From the NCBI GenBank assembly GCA_964542765.1, contig CAZIVO010000117.1, positions 1-10,952 of the forward strand: DNA of 10,952 nucleotides. Direction: 5' to 3'. Shown here one piece after another: positions 1 to 6,251 of this stretch (position 1 is its first letter; each line of letters begins with the position of its first letter). The position numbers were made by a program, and so were the translations under genes. The DNA is from CAZIVO01 sp964542765. GTDB lineage: Bacteria; Planctomycetota; UBA1135; UBA2386. The notes beneath the pieces were generated by a model, which saw nothing but the letters and a program-made list of their open reading frames with translations, was not told the DNA's origin and ran no database searches.

Positions 1-539
1 CCTTGATGGAACCCTGCACGCCAGTTGATCTGGCCCGAGTTACCGAGCAGCATGGCGCCGGTTCCGCGGCTGCCACCTGCGAACACGCCCGAAGCGGCAC
101 TTCCGCTACGGAACTCGCTGTTCGCGAACCATGTGGTAGCTTCGCGACCGTAACCTGACTTGCCCTGGCCACCGCGGACAGAGACGCCATCAGCGAGACT
201 CCACTGAGCCCATGCGTCAAGGACGGCACCAGAGTCGGTGGCGCCAGCGCTCCAGTCGAACTCAAGCTGGTAGCTGACATTGCTGACCGAGCCGTTCAAC
301 CTGGTGCGGACGGTTCCGACACTCGAGGTGTCGTCATTATCGTCATCCATAGCCCAGCTGAGCTGGGCAGCGCCCATCAAGCTTGGACCTTCGTTGATCG
401 TCAAGGTCTTGAAGCCCTCGGGGGCTTTGTTGAGGCCTTCGAGCTTGGCCTTGTTCTTCTCACCTTCGCCGCCACCGGCTACCGCCACAGAAGCTGTGAC
501 CAGGATGGCTGCGAGTCCAAATCCCATTGGATTCTTCAT
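1..539 (-). CDS. Porin-like outer-membrane protein (5' part, runs off the left edge)
   Basis: The window holds the first 179 residues; the C-terminus lies beyond the left edge. A signal peptide is clear: Lys2, a hydrophobic core over residues 5-20, and an Ala-Val-Ala site with likely cleavage after Ala21. A short charged Lys/Glu-rich segment follows (about 25-45), then alternating beta-strand-like sequence. Residues near 75-135 follow the pattern of OprO/OprP-type porins: an R-x-R-L strand, a Y-Q-L-E-F-D-W strand, then L-D-A-W-A-Q-W and a G-Q-G-K-S-G-Y-G-R-E turn. The later R-G-T-G-A-M-L-L-G also resembles the family. An acidic DDDNDD run near residue 64 could bind a cation. The start at 537-539 is supported by a strong SD eight bases upstream. 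Codons are strongly biased (AAG, ACC, GTC, AAC), which suggests high expression. Its role would be passive solute uptake across the outer membrane. Family assignment is by pattern only. Confidence 0.72.
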   Translation of the reverse strand, partial: MKNPMGFGLAAILVTASVAVAGGGEGEKNKAKLEGLNKAPEGFKTLTINEGPSLMGAAQLSWAMDDDNDDTSSVGTVRTRLNGSVSNVSYQLEFDWSAGATDSGAVLDAWAQWSLADGVSVRGGQGKSGYGREATTWFANSEFRSGSAASGVFAGGSRGTGAMLLGNSGQINWRAGFHQ

Positions 540-547
540 GGATCGTT

Positions 548-555
548 CTCCTCCC
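548..555 (-). promoter_or_regulatory. Strong Shine-Dalgarno site of the porin-like gene
   Basis: On the minus strand this reads GGGAGGAG and ends eight bases before the ATG at 537-539. The near-ideal sequence and spacing fix the porin start and fit high expression. No convincing -35/-10 pair could be picked out upstream. Confidence 0.8.
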
Positions 556-693
556 TATATCAGGGTTAACCGGAAGCGTTTCGAATAGGGGTTACCCAGG
601 CCTCCGTACATGCCCGGCCCCCTGTGATGGGCGGAGAAACTAGGCCCCGGTTCGATTGGGTAAATGGTTTTCCGGGGTTTTTTTAACGGGAGG

Positions 694-709
694 CCTAACT
701 TTTGTTAGG
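694..709. repeat. Short inverted repeat, possible operator
   Basis: CCTAAC and GTTAGG form a perfect 6-base inverted repeat around a TTTT centre. An AT-rich stretch with seven Ts lies just to the left (678-684). Neither strand has a U-run directly after the stem, so it does not look like an intrinsic terminator. A regulator binding site between the two divergent genes is more likely, but this is inference. Confidence 0.4.
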
Positions 710-738
710 TATTCCGTAAAAGGCTTTCGGACCACGGC

Positions 739-771
739 AAGGAGGTTTCGGATACAAGGAGGTGTGGATAC
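739..771 (+). repeat. Tandem imperfect repeat carrying two perfect Shine-Dalgarno octamers
   Basis: Two adjacent copies, 739-755 (17 bases) and 756-771 (16 bases), share AAGGAGGT at the start and GGATAC at the end; the second copy differs by one deletion and a substitution. AAGGAGGT is the full complement of the 16S anti-SD. No start codon lies at a normal distance from either copy: a GTG at 764 directly abuts the second octamer and would open only an 11-codon frame ending near position 799. The repeat may be a leader-peptide or ribosome-standby element, or chance duplication. Confidence 0.55.
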
Positions 772-916
772 CCCCCGCTGGGTTGTGTTGTGGGGCTGAT
801 CGAACACACGATCGTGGGGAATGCGGCTCTGTGGCGAGCAGCTTGCCGAGGCCTATTTAGGTCGCCCCGAAGGGGGGAAGAGAGGCTGGAATTCTTCAGG
901 GGTTTTTCGGAGGGTA

Positions 917-935
917 TTGGCCTGCCCGAGGCCAA
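917..935 (+). repeat. Leader hairpin upstream of the molybdoenzyme
   Basis: TTGGCCT and AGGCCAA form a perfect 7-base stem around a five-base loop (924-928), 59 bases before the start codon at 995. No T-tract follows, so it is not a canonical terminator. It could be part of a structured 5' leader. Confidence 0.45.
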
Positions 936-994
936 ACTTACCTGCAACAGCGAGTTTTGGCCCATTCGGGGGTATTTCCGGCTTGCTGATCCCC

Positions 995-2926
995 ATGAAG
1001 GAACAACGCCTAACCACCTGTAACAGGGACTGTCCGGACGCTTGTGGCATCCTTGCCACGGTCGAGGAGGGGGTGGTCACGGCCTTGCATGGCCAGGCCG
1101 AGCATCCGGTGACGAAGGGCTTCTTGTGCTTTCGGACCAGCCGATTCCTGGAATTGCAGAACTCACCCGATCGCCTCAAAACCCCTCTGTTGCGCCGAAA
1201 TGGGCGTTTGGAGCCTGTTTCCATGGAGGAGGCCCTGGATGTTGCGGCCGCTCGCTTGCTGCAGATCCGGCAGGAATCGGGCCCTGCGGCGATCTTCCAC
1301 TATCGCTCCGGAGGGAGCCTCGGCCTGCTCAAGGGCGTCGCAGACCGGTTTTTCCAGCAATTTGGGCCCTGTGCGACCAAGATCGGGGATGTCTGTAGCG
1401 GGGCGGGGGAGGCGGCTCAGATGCTCGATCTGGGCGTTAGCGACAGCAACGACCTGTTCAGCCTTCTCGAAAGCCGCCATATCTTCTTGTGGGGCAAGAA
1501 CCCCTTCGTGAGCAGCCCCCACACGATCCCTAGACTTAAGGGTGCCAGGGAGGCCGGCGCCGGGATCACCTTGATCGACCCCGTGCACCATCAGGCCGCC
1601 AGCCTGGCCGACCGGGTGGTGGCTCCGCGGCCAGGCGGGGATCTCGCCCTGGCGCTCGGTATGGGGCGCCATCTCTTCGAGGTGGGGGCCATCGCTGCGG
1701 ATGCAGACGAGTTCTGCGAGAACCTGCCTGCTTATCGCGATCTGGTGATGAGCCGAGGGGTCGAGGAATGGGCGCAGGCGGCTGATCTGCCCGGATCCTT
1801 GCTCAGAGAGCTTGCCGAGGAGTTTGTGGGGGGTCCAACGGCCATTCTCGTGGGCTGGGGGATGCAAAGGCGAGCCATCGGCGGGGCGATCGTGCGCTCT
1901 CTCGACGCCCTGAGCGCAATATCCGGCAATTTATTCCGGATTGGTGGGGGTTGTTCCTTCTACTTCCGTCGCCGGGGCGCCTTTGACACGAGCACCCTGG
2001 TATCGAAGGACCGCAAGCCTCCCCGCACCATCAGGGAGCCCCTTTTTGCTCGGGACGTGCTGGCGGCGCAGAGCCCGCCGATTCGAGCGATCTGGGTCAC
2101 GGCGGGCAATCCCGTTGCCATGTTGCCCGATGCTCCCGGGGTGGCGAAGGCCTTCGAGGAGACGGAATTCACCGTGGTGGTGGACCCCTTCCTCACCGAC
2201 ACGGCTCGTCGGGCCAGCCTCGTGATTCCTGCCCCGACCCTGCTGGAGGACTCGGATCTTCTCGGCGCCTACGGCCACCACTGGCTTGCGGAGTCCCGAC
2301 CGGTCGTTCCGCCGCCCGATGGGGTGCTCCACGAACTGCATTTGTTCCAGGCTCTTGCCGAGCGCACCGGGCTAGAAGACGAGATGGCGGGCAGCATCGA
2401 TGATCACAAGCGGAGATTGATGCGCCGACTCGAGAAGAAAGGTGTCACCCTCGAGCGCCTGCGCGAAAGCCCTGTCCGCAACCCCTTGTGTGGTGATGTT
2501 CTGTTTGAGGATCGCCGTGTGAACACTCCTACCGGAAAGGTTTGTTTGATCGACACCCTCCCTGAGCAGGTCGAGACGTTGATGCGACCGCAACCCGAGT
2601 ATCCCATGTGGTTGTTCAGTAACTCGACCAGCAAGAGTCAGGCCTCTCAGTGGGCCGGCCGTGGTCTCGAGGATAGAACCTGGGTCACCGTTCATCCGAG
2701 CACAGTTCCCGGCCGTCTTGCCGGAGACGAGGTTCGTGTCGAGAGCCTTCACGGTTCCATTGCGGCAGAATTGCGTTTCGATGAACGATTGCGTTCCGAC
2801 GTTGCACTCGTTCCCAAGGGCGGACACTTCGATCGAGATCAGTCACCCAATGCTTTGATCGCCGCGAAGGCAACGGACATCGGCCTCGGCGCGGCTTACC
2901 TCGATTGTCGGGTGAGGGTCCAGTGA
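995..2926 (+). CDS. Cytoplasmic molybdopterin (bis-MGD) oxidoreductase with [4Fe-4S] domain
   Basis: This 643-residue protein belongs to the DMSO-reductase/formate-dehydrogenase superfamily. Cys9, Cys13, Cys17 and Cys45 (CX3CX3CX27C) form the N-terminal [4Fe-4S] site, within the T-T-C-N-R-D-C-P-D-A-C-G motif. The molybdopterin domain follows; Cys134 in V-C-S-G-A-G sits where formate dehydrogenases carry the Cys/Sec molybdenum ligand. Cofactor-binding stretches include W-G-K-N-P (about 167), G-W-G-M-Q-R and A-G-N-P-V-A-M. A dinucleotide-binding domain occupies about 530-643. No Tat or Sec signal is seen, so it is probably cytoplasmic. No electron-transfer subunit or Mo-cofactor gene is nearby, so the substrate is unknown. 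The ATG at 995 lies eight codons before the first cluster Cys; the open frame continues upstream to 821 without family-like sequence. No good SD precedes it. The stop overlaps the next gene by four bases. Confidence 0.88.
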   Translation: MKEQRLTTCNRDCPDACGILATVEEGVVTALHGQAEHPVTKGFLCFRTSRFLELQNSPDRLKTPLLRRNGRLEPVSMEEALDVAAARLLQIRQESGPAAIFHYRSGGSLGLLKGVADRFFQQFGPCATKIGDVCSGAGEAAQMLDLGVSDSNDLFSLLESRHIFLWGKNPFVSSPHTIPRLKGAREAGAGITLIDPVHHQAASLADRVVAPRPGGDLALALGMGRHLFEVGAIAADADEFCENLPAYRDLVMSRGVEEWAQAADLPGSLLRELAEEFVGGPTAILVGWGMQRRAIGGAIVRSLDALSAISGNLFRIGGGCSFYFRRRGAFDTSTLVSKDRKPPRTIREPLFARDVLAAQSPPIRAIWVTAGNPVAMLPDAPGVAKAFEETEFTVVVDPFLTDTARRASLVIPAPTLLEDSDLLGAYGHHWLAESRPVVPPPDGVLHELHLFQALAERTGLEDEMAGSIDDHKRRLMRRLEKKGVTLERLRESPVRNPLCGDVLFEDRRVNTPTGKVCLIDTLPEQVETLMRPQPEYPMWLFSNSTSKSQASQWAGRGLEDRTWVTVHPSTVPGRLAGDEVRVESLHGSIAAELRFDERLRSDVALVPKGGHFDRDQSPNALIAAKATDIGLGAAYLDCRVRVQ

Positions 2927-4284
2927 AGAGAATCACCGGGACGCATCTCTATACCTTCCTCAAGTGCCCGCGTGCGGTGGCTCTGGATATGCATGGCGAT
3001 CGTGATCAGCGGCGCCCTTTCACCGAAGCAGAGGAGTTTTCCTTGCAGCGCGGACGCGATCTCGAGAGTCGGATCGTCGCCGATCTGGAGTTCGTTGAGC
3101 CGGAGTATCCGCAGAGGGATTTTGATGCTGGTGCGGCTGCAACGCTGAAACTCATGAAAGAAGGTGCGCCCGGTATTGCGCAGGGAGTTTTGCTGGGCGA
3201 ACAGCGCCTGGGCATCCCCGATCTCTTGCGGCGAGAGGAGGGGCCATCAGCTTTCGGCGAGTATCATTATGTCGTCGGGGACATCAAGTCCTCGGCGCGG
3301 CCGCGTGGCGATCAGATCTTGCAGATCATGTTCTACACGCAACTTCTTGCGAAGGTGCAGGGGCGAGAGCCGGGCCATGCTTACCTGATCCTCAAGGACG
3401 GGCACGAAGAGTCGTTCAGGCCGAGCGATTTTTATGATGCGGCACAAGAGGTCGAGCAACGCGTTCTGACGATTGCTGCTGCGGATGCGGCTGACGAGCG
3501 ACCCTTTCTGAGCGCGGCTTGTTCCTCGTGTAGATGGTCCGATTTCTGTATGGCCGAACTGGAGGAGGAGGATGACCTGTCCCTGGTTTCCGGCATGATG
3601 CGGGGCTTGCGCATGACCCTTGAAGCGGCTGGTGTGACCAGTGTTTCGTCCTTGTGCGAGTCGGCCACAGATTCGCTTGCGAAGAGAACCCGAATCGAGC
3701 CCGCCCTGTTGCGCCAGCTTCGCAAGGCGGCGCAGGCGCAAGCAGCGGGTGAACCGCTTTCTCTCCCGCGGAGTCGGCATCAGCCCATCGAATCTTGTGC
3801 TGCCGTTCATCTCCTGCGCGATGCCTTTGCGGATCGGGTGTTGTGGATGGGTGTTCTTTGGCCTTGCGAGCCTGACGGAGAGGTCTTCGAGGCTTGGCCT
3901 GAAAGGGCCGAGGATGAAGGGTCGGCGTTCGAAGATCTTCTGGCCCGAGTGCCGCGAGAGGTCCCCTTGCTGCATTACGGTCCCACCCTGCCTTGGTGGC
4001 ATGAGGAGATGTCGCACCAGCAAGGCGTGGGTGTCGAGATCGAGGCCCGCATGGTCGATCTGAAGCGCCGCTTGCGCGGCGCTGCCATCTATCAGGGTCC
4101 GGTGTTCAGCATGGATGACCATGTTCGCTTCTGGCTGAATCTCGATCCGCATCGAGAAGGCGATGCGAACGCCGGCGCCATGTGGGCAGAACAGCCCGAA
4201 GGCCGCGCATGGTTGAGCAAGAAAGGGCGTAGTGATCTCATGGATCTGGCCTTGCTGAAAGAGAGGGCGACGGCCGACGAATGA
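2923..4284 (+). CDS. TM0106-type RecB/Cas4-like Fe-S nuclease
   Basis: The 453-residue protein carries a PD-(D/E)XK nuclease fold with a Cas4/AddB-like iron-sulfur staple: Cys15, then Cys200, Cys203 and Cys209 (CX184CX2CX5C). Catalytic residues are visible as Glu48, Asp100 (G-I-P-D), Asp120 and Lys122 (G-D-I-K-S), and Gln134/Tyr138 (QxxxY). Residues 217-280 resemble the helical linker of TM0106 proteins. The rest (about 290-453) aligns by pattern with the RNase H-like (YprB/DEDD) domain but seems to have lost its first acidic pair. The expected activity is ssDNA or flap cleavage, probably with the helicase encoded next. I chose GTG at 2923 because it makes a GTGA overlap with the upstream stop and has GAGGG at 2914-2918; a TTG at 2905 adds six residues but has no SD. 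The stop overlaps the helicase start as ATGA. The fold is confident, the physiological role unknown. Confidence 0.87.
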   Translation: MKRITGTHLYTFLKCPRAVALDMHGDRDQRRPFTEAEEFSLQRGRDLESRIVADLEFVEPEYPQRDFDAGAAATLKLMKEGAPGIAQGVLLGEQRLGIPDLLRREEGPSAFGEYHYVVGDIKSSARPRGDQILQIMFYTQLLAKVQGREPGHAYLILKDGHEESFRPSDFYDAAQEVEQRVLTIAAADAADERPFLSAACSSCRWSDFCMAELEEEDDLSLVSGMMRGLRMTLEAAGVTSVSSLCESATDSLAKRTRIEPALLRQLRKAAQAQAAGEPLSLPRSRHQPIESCAAVHLLRDAFADRVLWMGVLWPCEPDGEVFEAWPERAEDEGSAFEDLLARVPREVPLLHYGPTLPWWHEEMSHQQGVGVEIEARMVDLKRRLRGAAIYQGPVFSMDDHVRFWLNLDPHREGDANAGAMWAEQPEGRAWLSKKGRSDLMDLALLKERATADE

Positions 4285-6023
4285 CCGTTTCTCTCGAACG
4301 CCGGTTGCTGCGGTTCCTCGATCGTGAGGATGTGGATGAGCGTCGGAGCTCGCATGAACTGCGAGCCTTGTCACCCGATGAGCGTGTGCTTGAAGGAGAA
4401 TGCATCCAGGGAGCGATCCTTGAAGCTGTTGAGCCCAAGGGCGCCCATGTGTTTCGCGCCGAGGAAAACCTGAGCAAGTTTCGCGAGGGCGATGCTTTGG
4501 TCGTGAGCGACGGATTCGATTTCGAGGAAGGATGCTGGCTCACTTATGGGAGTTACGAGGTTGCGTCCGGCCGGATAGTGCTGCAACCGGATCGATTCAG
4601 CCGACGCCCGGCAAGCGACCGGCCCAGCCTTGCGGTCGGTCAAACTTATTGCATCGATCGACGGTCGTTGGGCTTGGGCGGACGTCTTCGGGCGGTGGTG
4701 ACGGCGGGTTTCGAAGATGAAAGGGTGTGCTCGGTTTTGGAGGGGAGACACCAACCATCGTCTGATCCGGCAAGACATCAGCGAGCGGAGGAAAAGCTCG
4801 CAGCCTGCGGGCTGAATGAAGGGCAAATTGCTGCAGGCGCGGCGGCGATGGCCACCGAGGATCTCGCTCTCATCCAGGGTCCTCCCGGGACAGGGAAAAC
4901 CAGGTTGCTTGCCGAGATCGTCTCTGCCTTGTGCGCGGCAGGTTGCCGTGTGGCCTTGTGTGCCTTCACCCATCGAGCTGTCGACAACGCCCTCTTCATG
5001 CTTCGCCGACAGGCGCCGGAACTTCCTCTGTTCAAGCTCGGTTACCCGAGCCGTCGTGATGGCGCCTTGCGCACCGCCGGGGTTCGTTTCCTTGATCCAC
5101 GTCGGGGCGGCATACCGGCGAAAGGCGTGGTTGTTGGCAGCACCTGCTACCAACTCGCCAAGTTGCCGAACTCCGAGAAGTTTCACTTCACCGTCTTCGA
5201 TGAGGCGGGCCAGCTCCCGATCCCTCACGCGATCCCGGGGATGCTTCTCTCGAAGCGATGGATCTTCGTGGGTGACCATCAGCAGTTGCCGCCAGTCATC
5301 ACGGCCAGACATGTTGATGGCGAGGTCACATCATCGATCTTCGAGCACCTGAACCGTCATTACGGAAGCGAACTCCTCAACGTCACGTATCGGTTGAACG
5401 ACAAAATTTGCAGTGCCGTCAGCCAGATGTTCTACGAGGATCGCTTGAGGTCATCCGAGGAAGCAGCGGTTCGACGCATGAGTTTTGTTCCGGGAGGCCA
5501 TCTGGATGAGGTGCTCGACCCTGAAAAGGGAGCCGTGCTGGCCCGGGTCGACCATCGGCAACCGGGAATGCGCTCGAGCGAGGAGGCGAGCCTGATCGCG
5601 GACCTGGTTGCAGAATGTAGGCAACGGCATCAAGTGCCGGCTTCGGAGATCGCGATCATCGCCCCTTTCAGATCCCAGATTCGCCAGATTCGTTCCGCAC
5701 TGCAGCGCAAGGAGGTGGATGACAGCGAACTCATGGTGGACACGGTCGAGAGGATCCAGGGTCAGGAGCGCGATGTTGTCCTCGTATCTCTGGCCGTTGG
5801 CGATCCGGACAGCCTCAAATTTCGCGCCGCTTTCTTCTTCTCGACCAACCGTCTCAACGTCGCCTTGTCGCGGGCGCGGTGCAAGGCGATCCTCGTCGCA
5901 TCACGGGGAGCTTTTCAGGCCTTGCCGATGGATGCGGCAAGCCTGGCGGCGGCATCAGGCTTCAAGAAGCTGTATCGAATCTTGCCTCAGGTCGATCTGA
6001 CCGCCGTGTACGCGAGTTCGTGA
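4281..6023 (+). CDS. Upf1/Dna2-like superfamily 1B helicase
   Basis: All SF1 motifs are visible in this 580-residue protein: a Q-motif-like L-N-E-G-Q (178-182), Walker A GPPGTGKT (200-207), motif Ia A-F-T-H-R-A-V-D-N (228-236), Walker B DEAGQ (307-311), motif III GDHQQLPP (331-338), motif IV N-V-T-Y-R-L-N-D (367-374), motif V D-T-V-E-R-I-Q-G-Q-E (487-496) and motif VI N-V-A-L-S-R-A-R (526-533). This set is typical of the AAA_11/AAA_12 (Upf1, IGHMBP2, Dna2) group, which moves 5' to 3' on single strands. The first 175 residues look like a small beta-barrel accessory domain. The ATG at 4281 overlaps the nuclease stop by four bases; the AGAGGG upstream is 13 bases away, so translational coupling is likely. 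It probably works with that nuclease as a two-protein Dna2-like machine. Confidence 0.92.
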   Translation: MTVSLERRLLRFLDREDVDERRSSHELRALSPDERVLEGECIQGAILEAVEPKGAHVFRAEENLSKFREGDALVVSDGFDFEEGCWLTYGSYEVASGRIVLQPDRFSRRPASDRPSLAVGQTYCIDRRSLGLGGRLRAVVTAGFEDERVCSVLEGRHQPSSDPARHQRAEEKLAACGLNEGQIAAGAAAMATEDLALIQGPPGTGKTRLLAEIVSALCAAGCRVALCAFTHRAVDNALFMLRRQAPELPLFKLGYPSRRDGALRTAGVRFLDPRRGGIPAKGVVVGSTCYQLAKLPNSEKFHFTVFDEAGQLPIPHAIPGMLLSKRWIFVGDHQQLPPVITARHVDGEVTSSIFEHLNRHYGSELLNVTYRLNDKICSAVSQMFYEDRLRSSEEAAVRRMSFVPGGHLDEVLDPEKGAVLARVDHRQPGMRSSEEASLIADLVAECRQRHQVPASEIAIIAPFRSQIRQIRSALQRKEVDDSELMVDTVERIQGQERDVVLVSLAVGDPDSLKFRAAFFFSTNRLNVALSRARCKAILVASRGAFQALPMDAASLAAASGFKKLYRILPQVDLTAVYASS

Positions 6024-6057
6024 AAGGATATGGCTCCGGGTCTTGTTGCTTGACGAG

Positions 6058-6074
6058 GCTGGTCTCGCACCAGC
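6058..6074. terminator. Weak hairpin in the convergent gap, possible bidirectional terminator
   Basis: GCTGGT and ACCAGC form a 6-base stem with a CTCGC loop in the 111-base gap between the helicase stop and the small membrane-protein stop. No T-run follows on either strand, so Rho-independent function is doubtful. A second 5-base stem (TCCCG/CGGGA) lies near 6106-6123. Position suggests termination; sequence supports it only weakly. Confidence 0.25.
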
Positions 6075-6134
6075 GTTGCTTGCGCCGGAGATGCTCCCAG
6101 AGTCTCCCGTAGCCATCCGGGATCTACCAAGGGA

Positions 6135-6251
6135 CTACGAGTGCCAGATCAAGGGCACCAAGAGGTAGAGCACGAAGAGCGCGACACCGAGCAGACTGCC
6201 CAGGACCAGGGTGCGAGCCAGGTAGCGCCAGACAGAGAAGGATGAACTCAC
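6135..6251 (-). CDS. Small single-pass membrane protein overlapping the ligA end
   Basis: This 38-residue ORF is easily missed by length cut-offs. It starts at a GTG (6249-6251) that overlaps the ligA TGA by four bases as GTGA, and GGAG lies eight bases upstream inside the ligA end. The product has a short polar N-terminus (about residues 2-13, S-S-S-F-S-V-W-R-Y), one hydrophobic helix (about 15-35, rich in Leu and Val), and a W-H-S tail ending at TAG. The Arg residues before the helix suggest a cytoplasmic N-terminus. A good SD, coupled start and clean transmembrane pattern support a real gene. Function is unknown. It could be a membrane anchor or small regulator, or simply a passenger in the ligA transcript. 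Confidence 0.62.
   Translation of the reverse strand: MSSSFSVWRYLARTLVLGSLLGVALFVLYLLVPLIWHS

Larger units (their letters stand above)
540..994. other. Divergent intergenic region between the porin-like gene and the molybdoenzyme
   Basis: These 455 bases separate a minus-strand gene from a plus-strand gene, so they should hold promoters for both. No conserved protein is visible in either strand; open frames crossing it give Arg/Pro/Gly-rich sequence with no family pattern. The region contains a T7 run at 678-684, a palindrome at 694-709, a tandem repeat with two SD octamers at 739-771, and a hairpin at 917-935. Weaker potential stems are GATCG/CGATC at 798-813 and CTCCG/CGGAG around 602-636. 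The plus-strand leader therefore looks structured. I recognise no known riboswitch class. Confidence 0.6.

Noticed and set aside
280..588. Plus-strand 102-codon frame at the left edge
   Set aside because: It is antisense to the porin-like gene, which has a signal peptide and a strong SD.
821..994. N-terminal extension of 58 residues on the molybdoenzyme
   Set aside because: The frame is open but the sequence is Arg/Gly/Pro-rich and unlike the family; the Fe-S domain begins right after the ATG at 995. It is neither a Tat nor a Sec signal.
540..994. Molybdenum-cofactor riboswitch in the leader
   Set aside because: The position is suggestive, but I could not match the conserved core of the Moco RNA; only generic stems are visible.
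790..1023. 77-codon frame in the leader, overlapping the molybdoenzyme start
   Set aside because: The GTG at 790 has no SD at normal spacing, and the product shows no recognisable pattern.
2905..2922. TTG start for the nuclease
   Set aside because: There is no SD upstream, and it lengthens the overlap with the preceding gene. GTG at 2923 gives the 4-base overlap seen at the other junctions.
2923..4284. Cas4 of a CRISPR-Cas system
   Set aside because: The Fe-S nuclease fold is similar, but there is no cas1, cas2, effector gene or repeat array, and the C-terminal half and helicase partner fit the TM0106 type.
3247..5312. Long minus-strand open frames opposite the nuclease and helicase (up to 375 codons)
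   Set aside because: They are shadows of GC-rich coding DNA: low-complexity sequence with no family motif, opposite genes with clear catalytic motifs.
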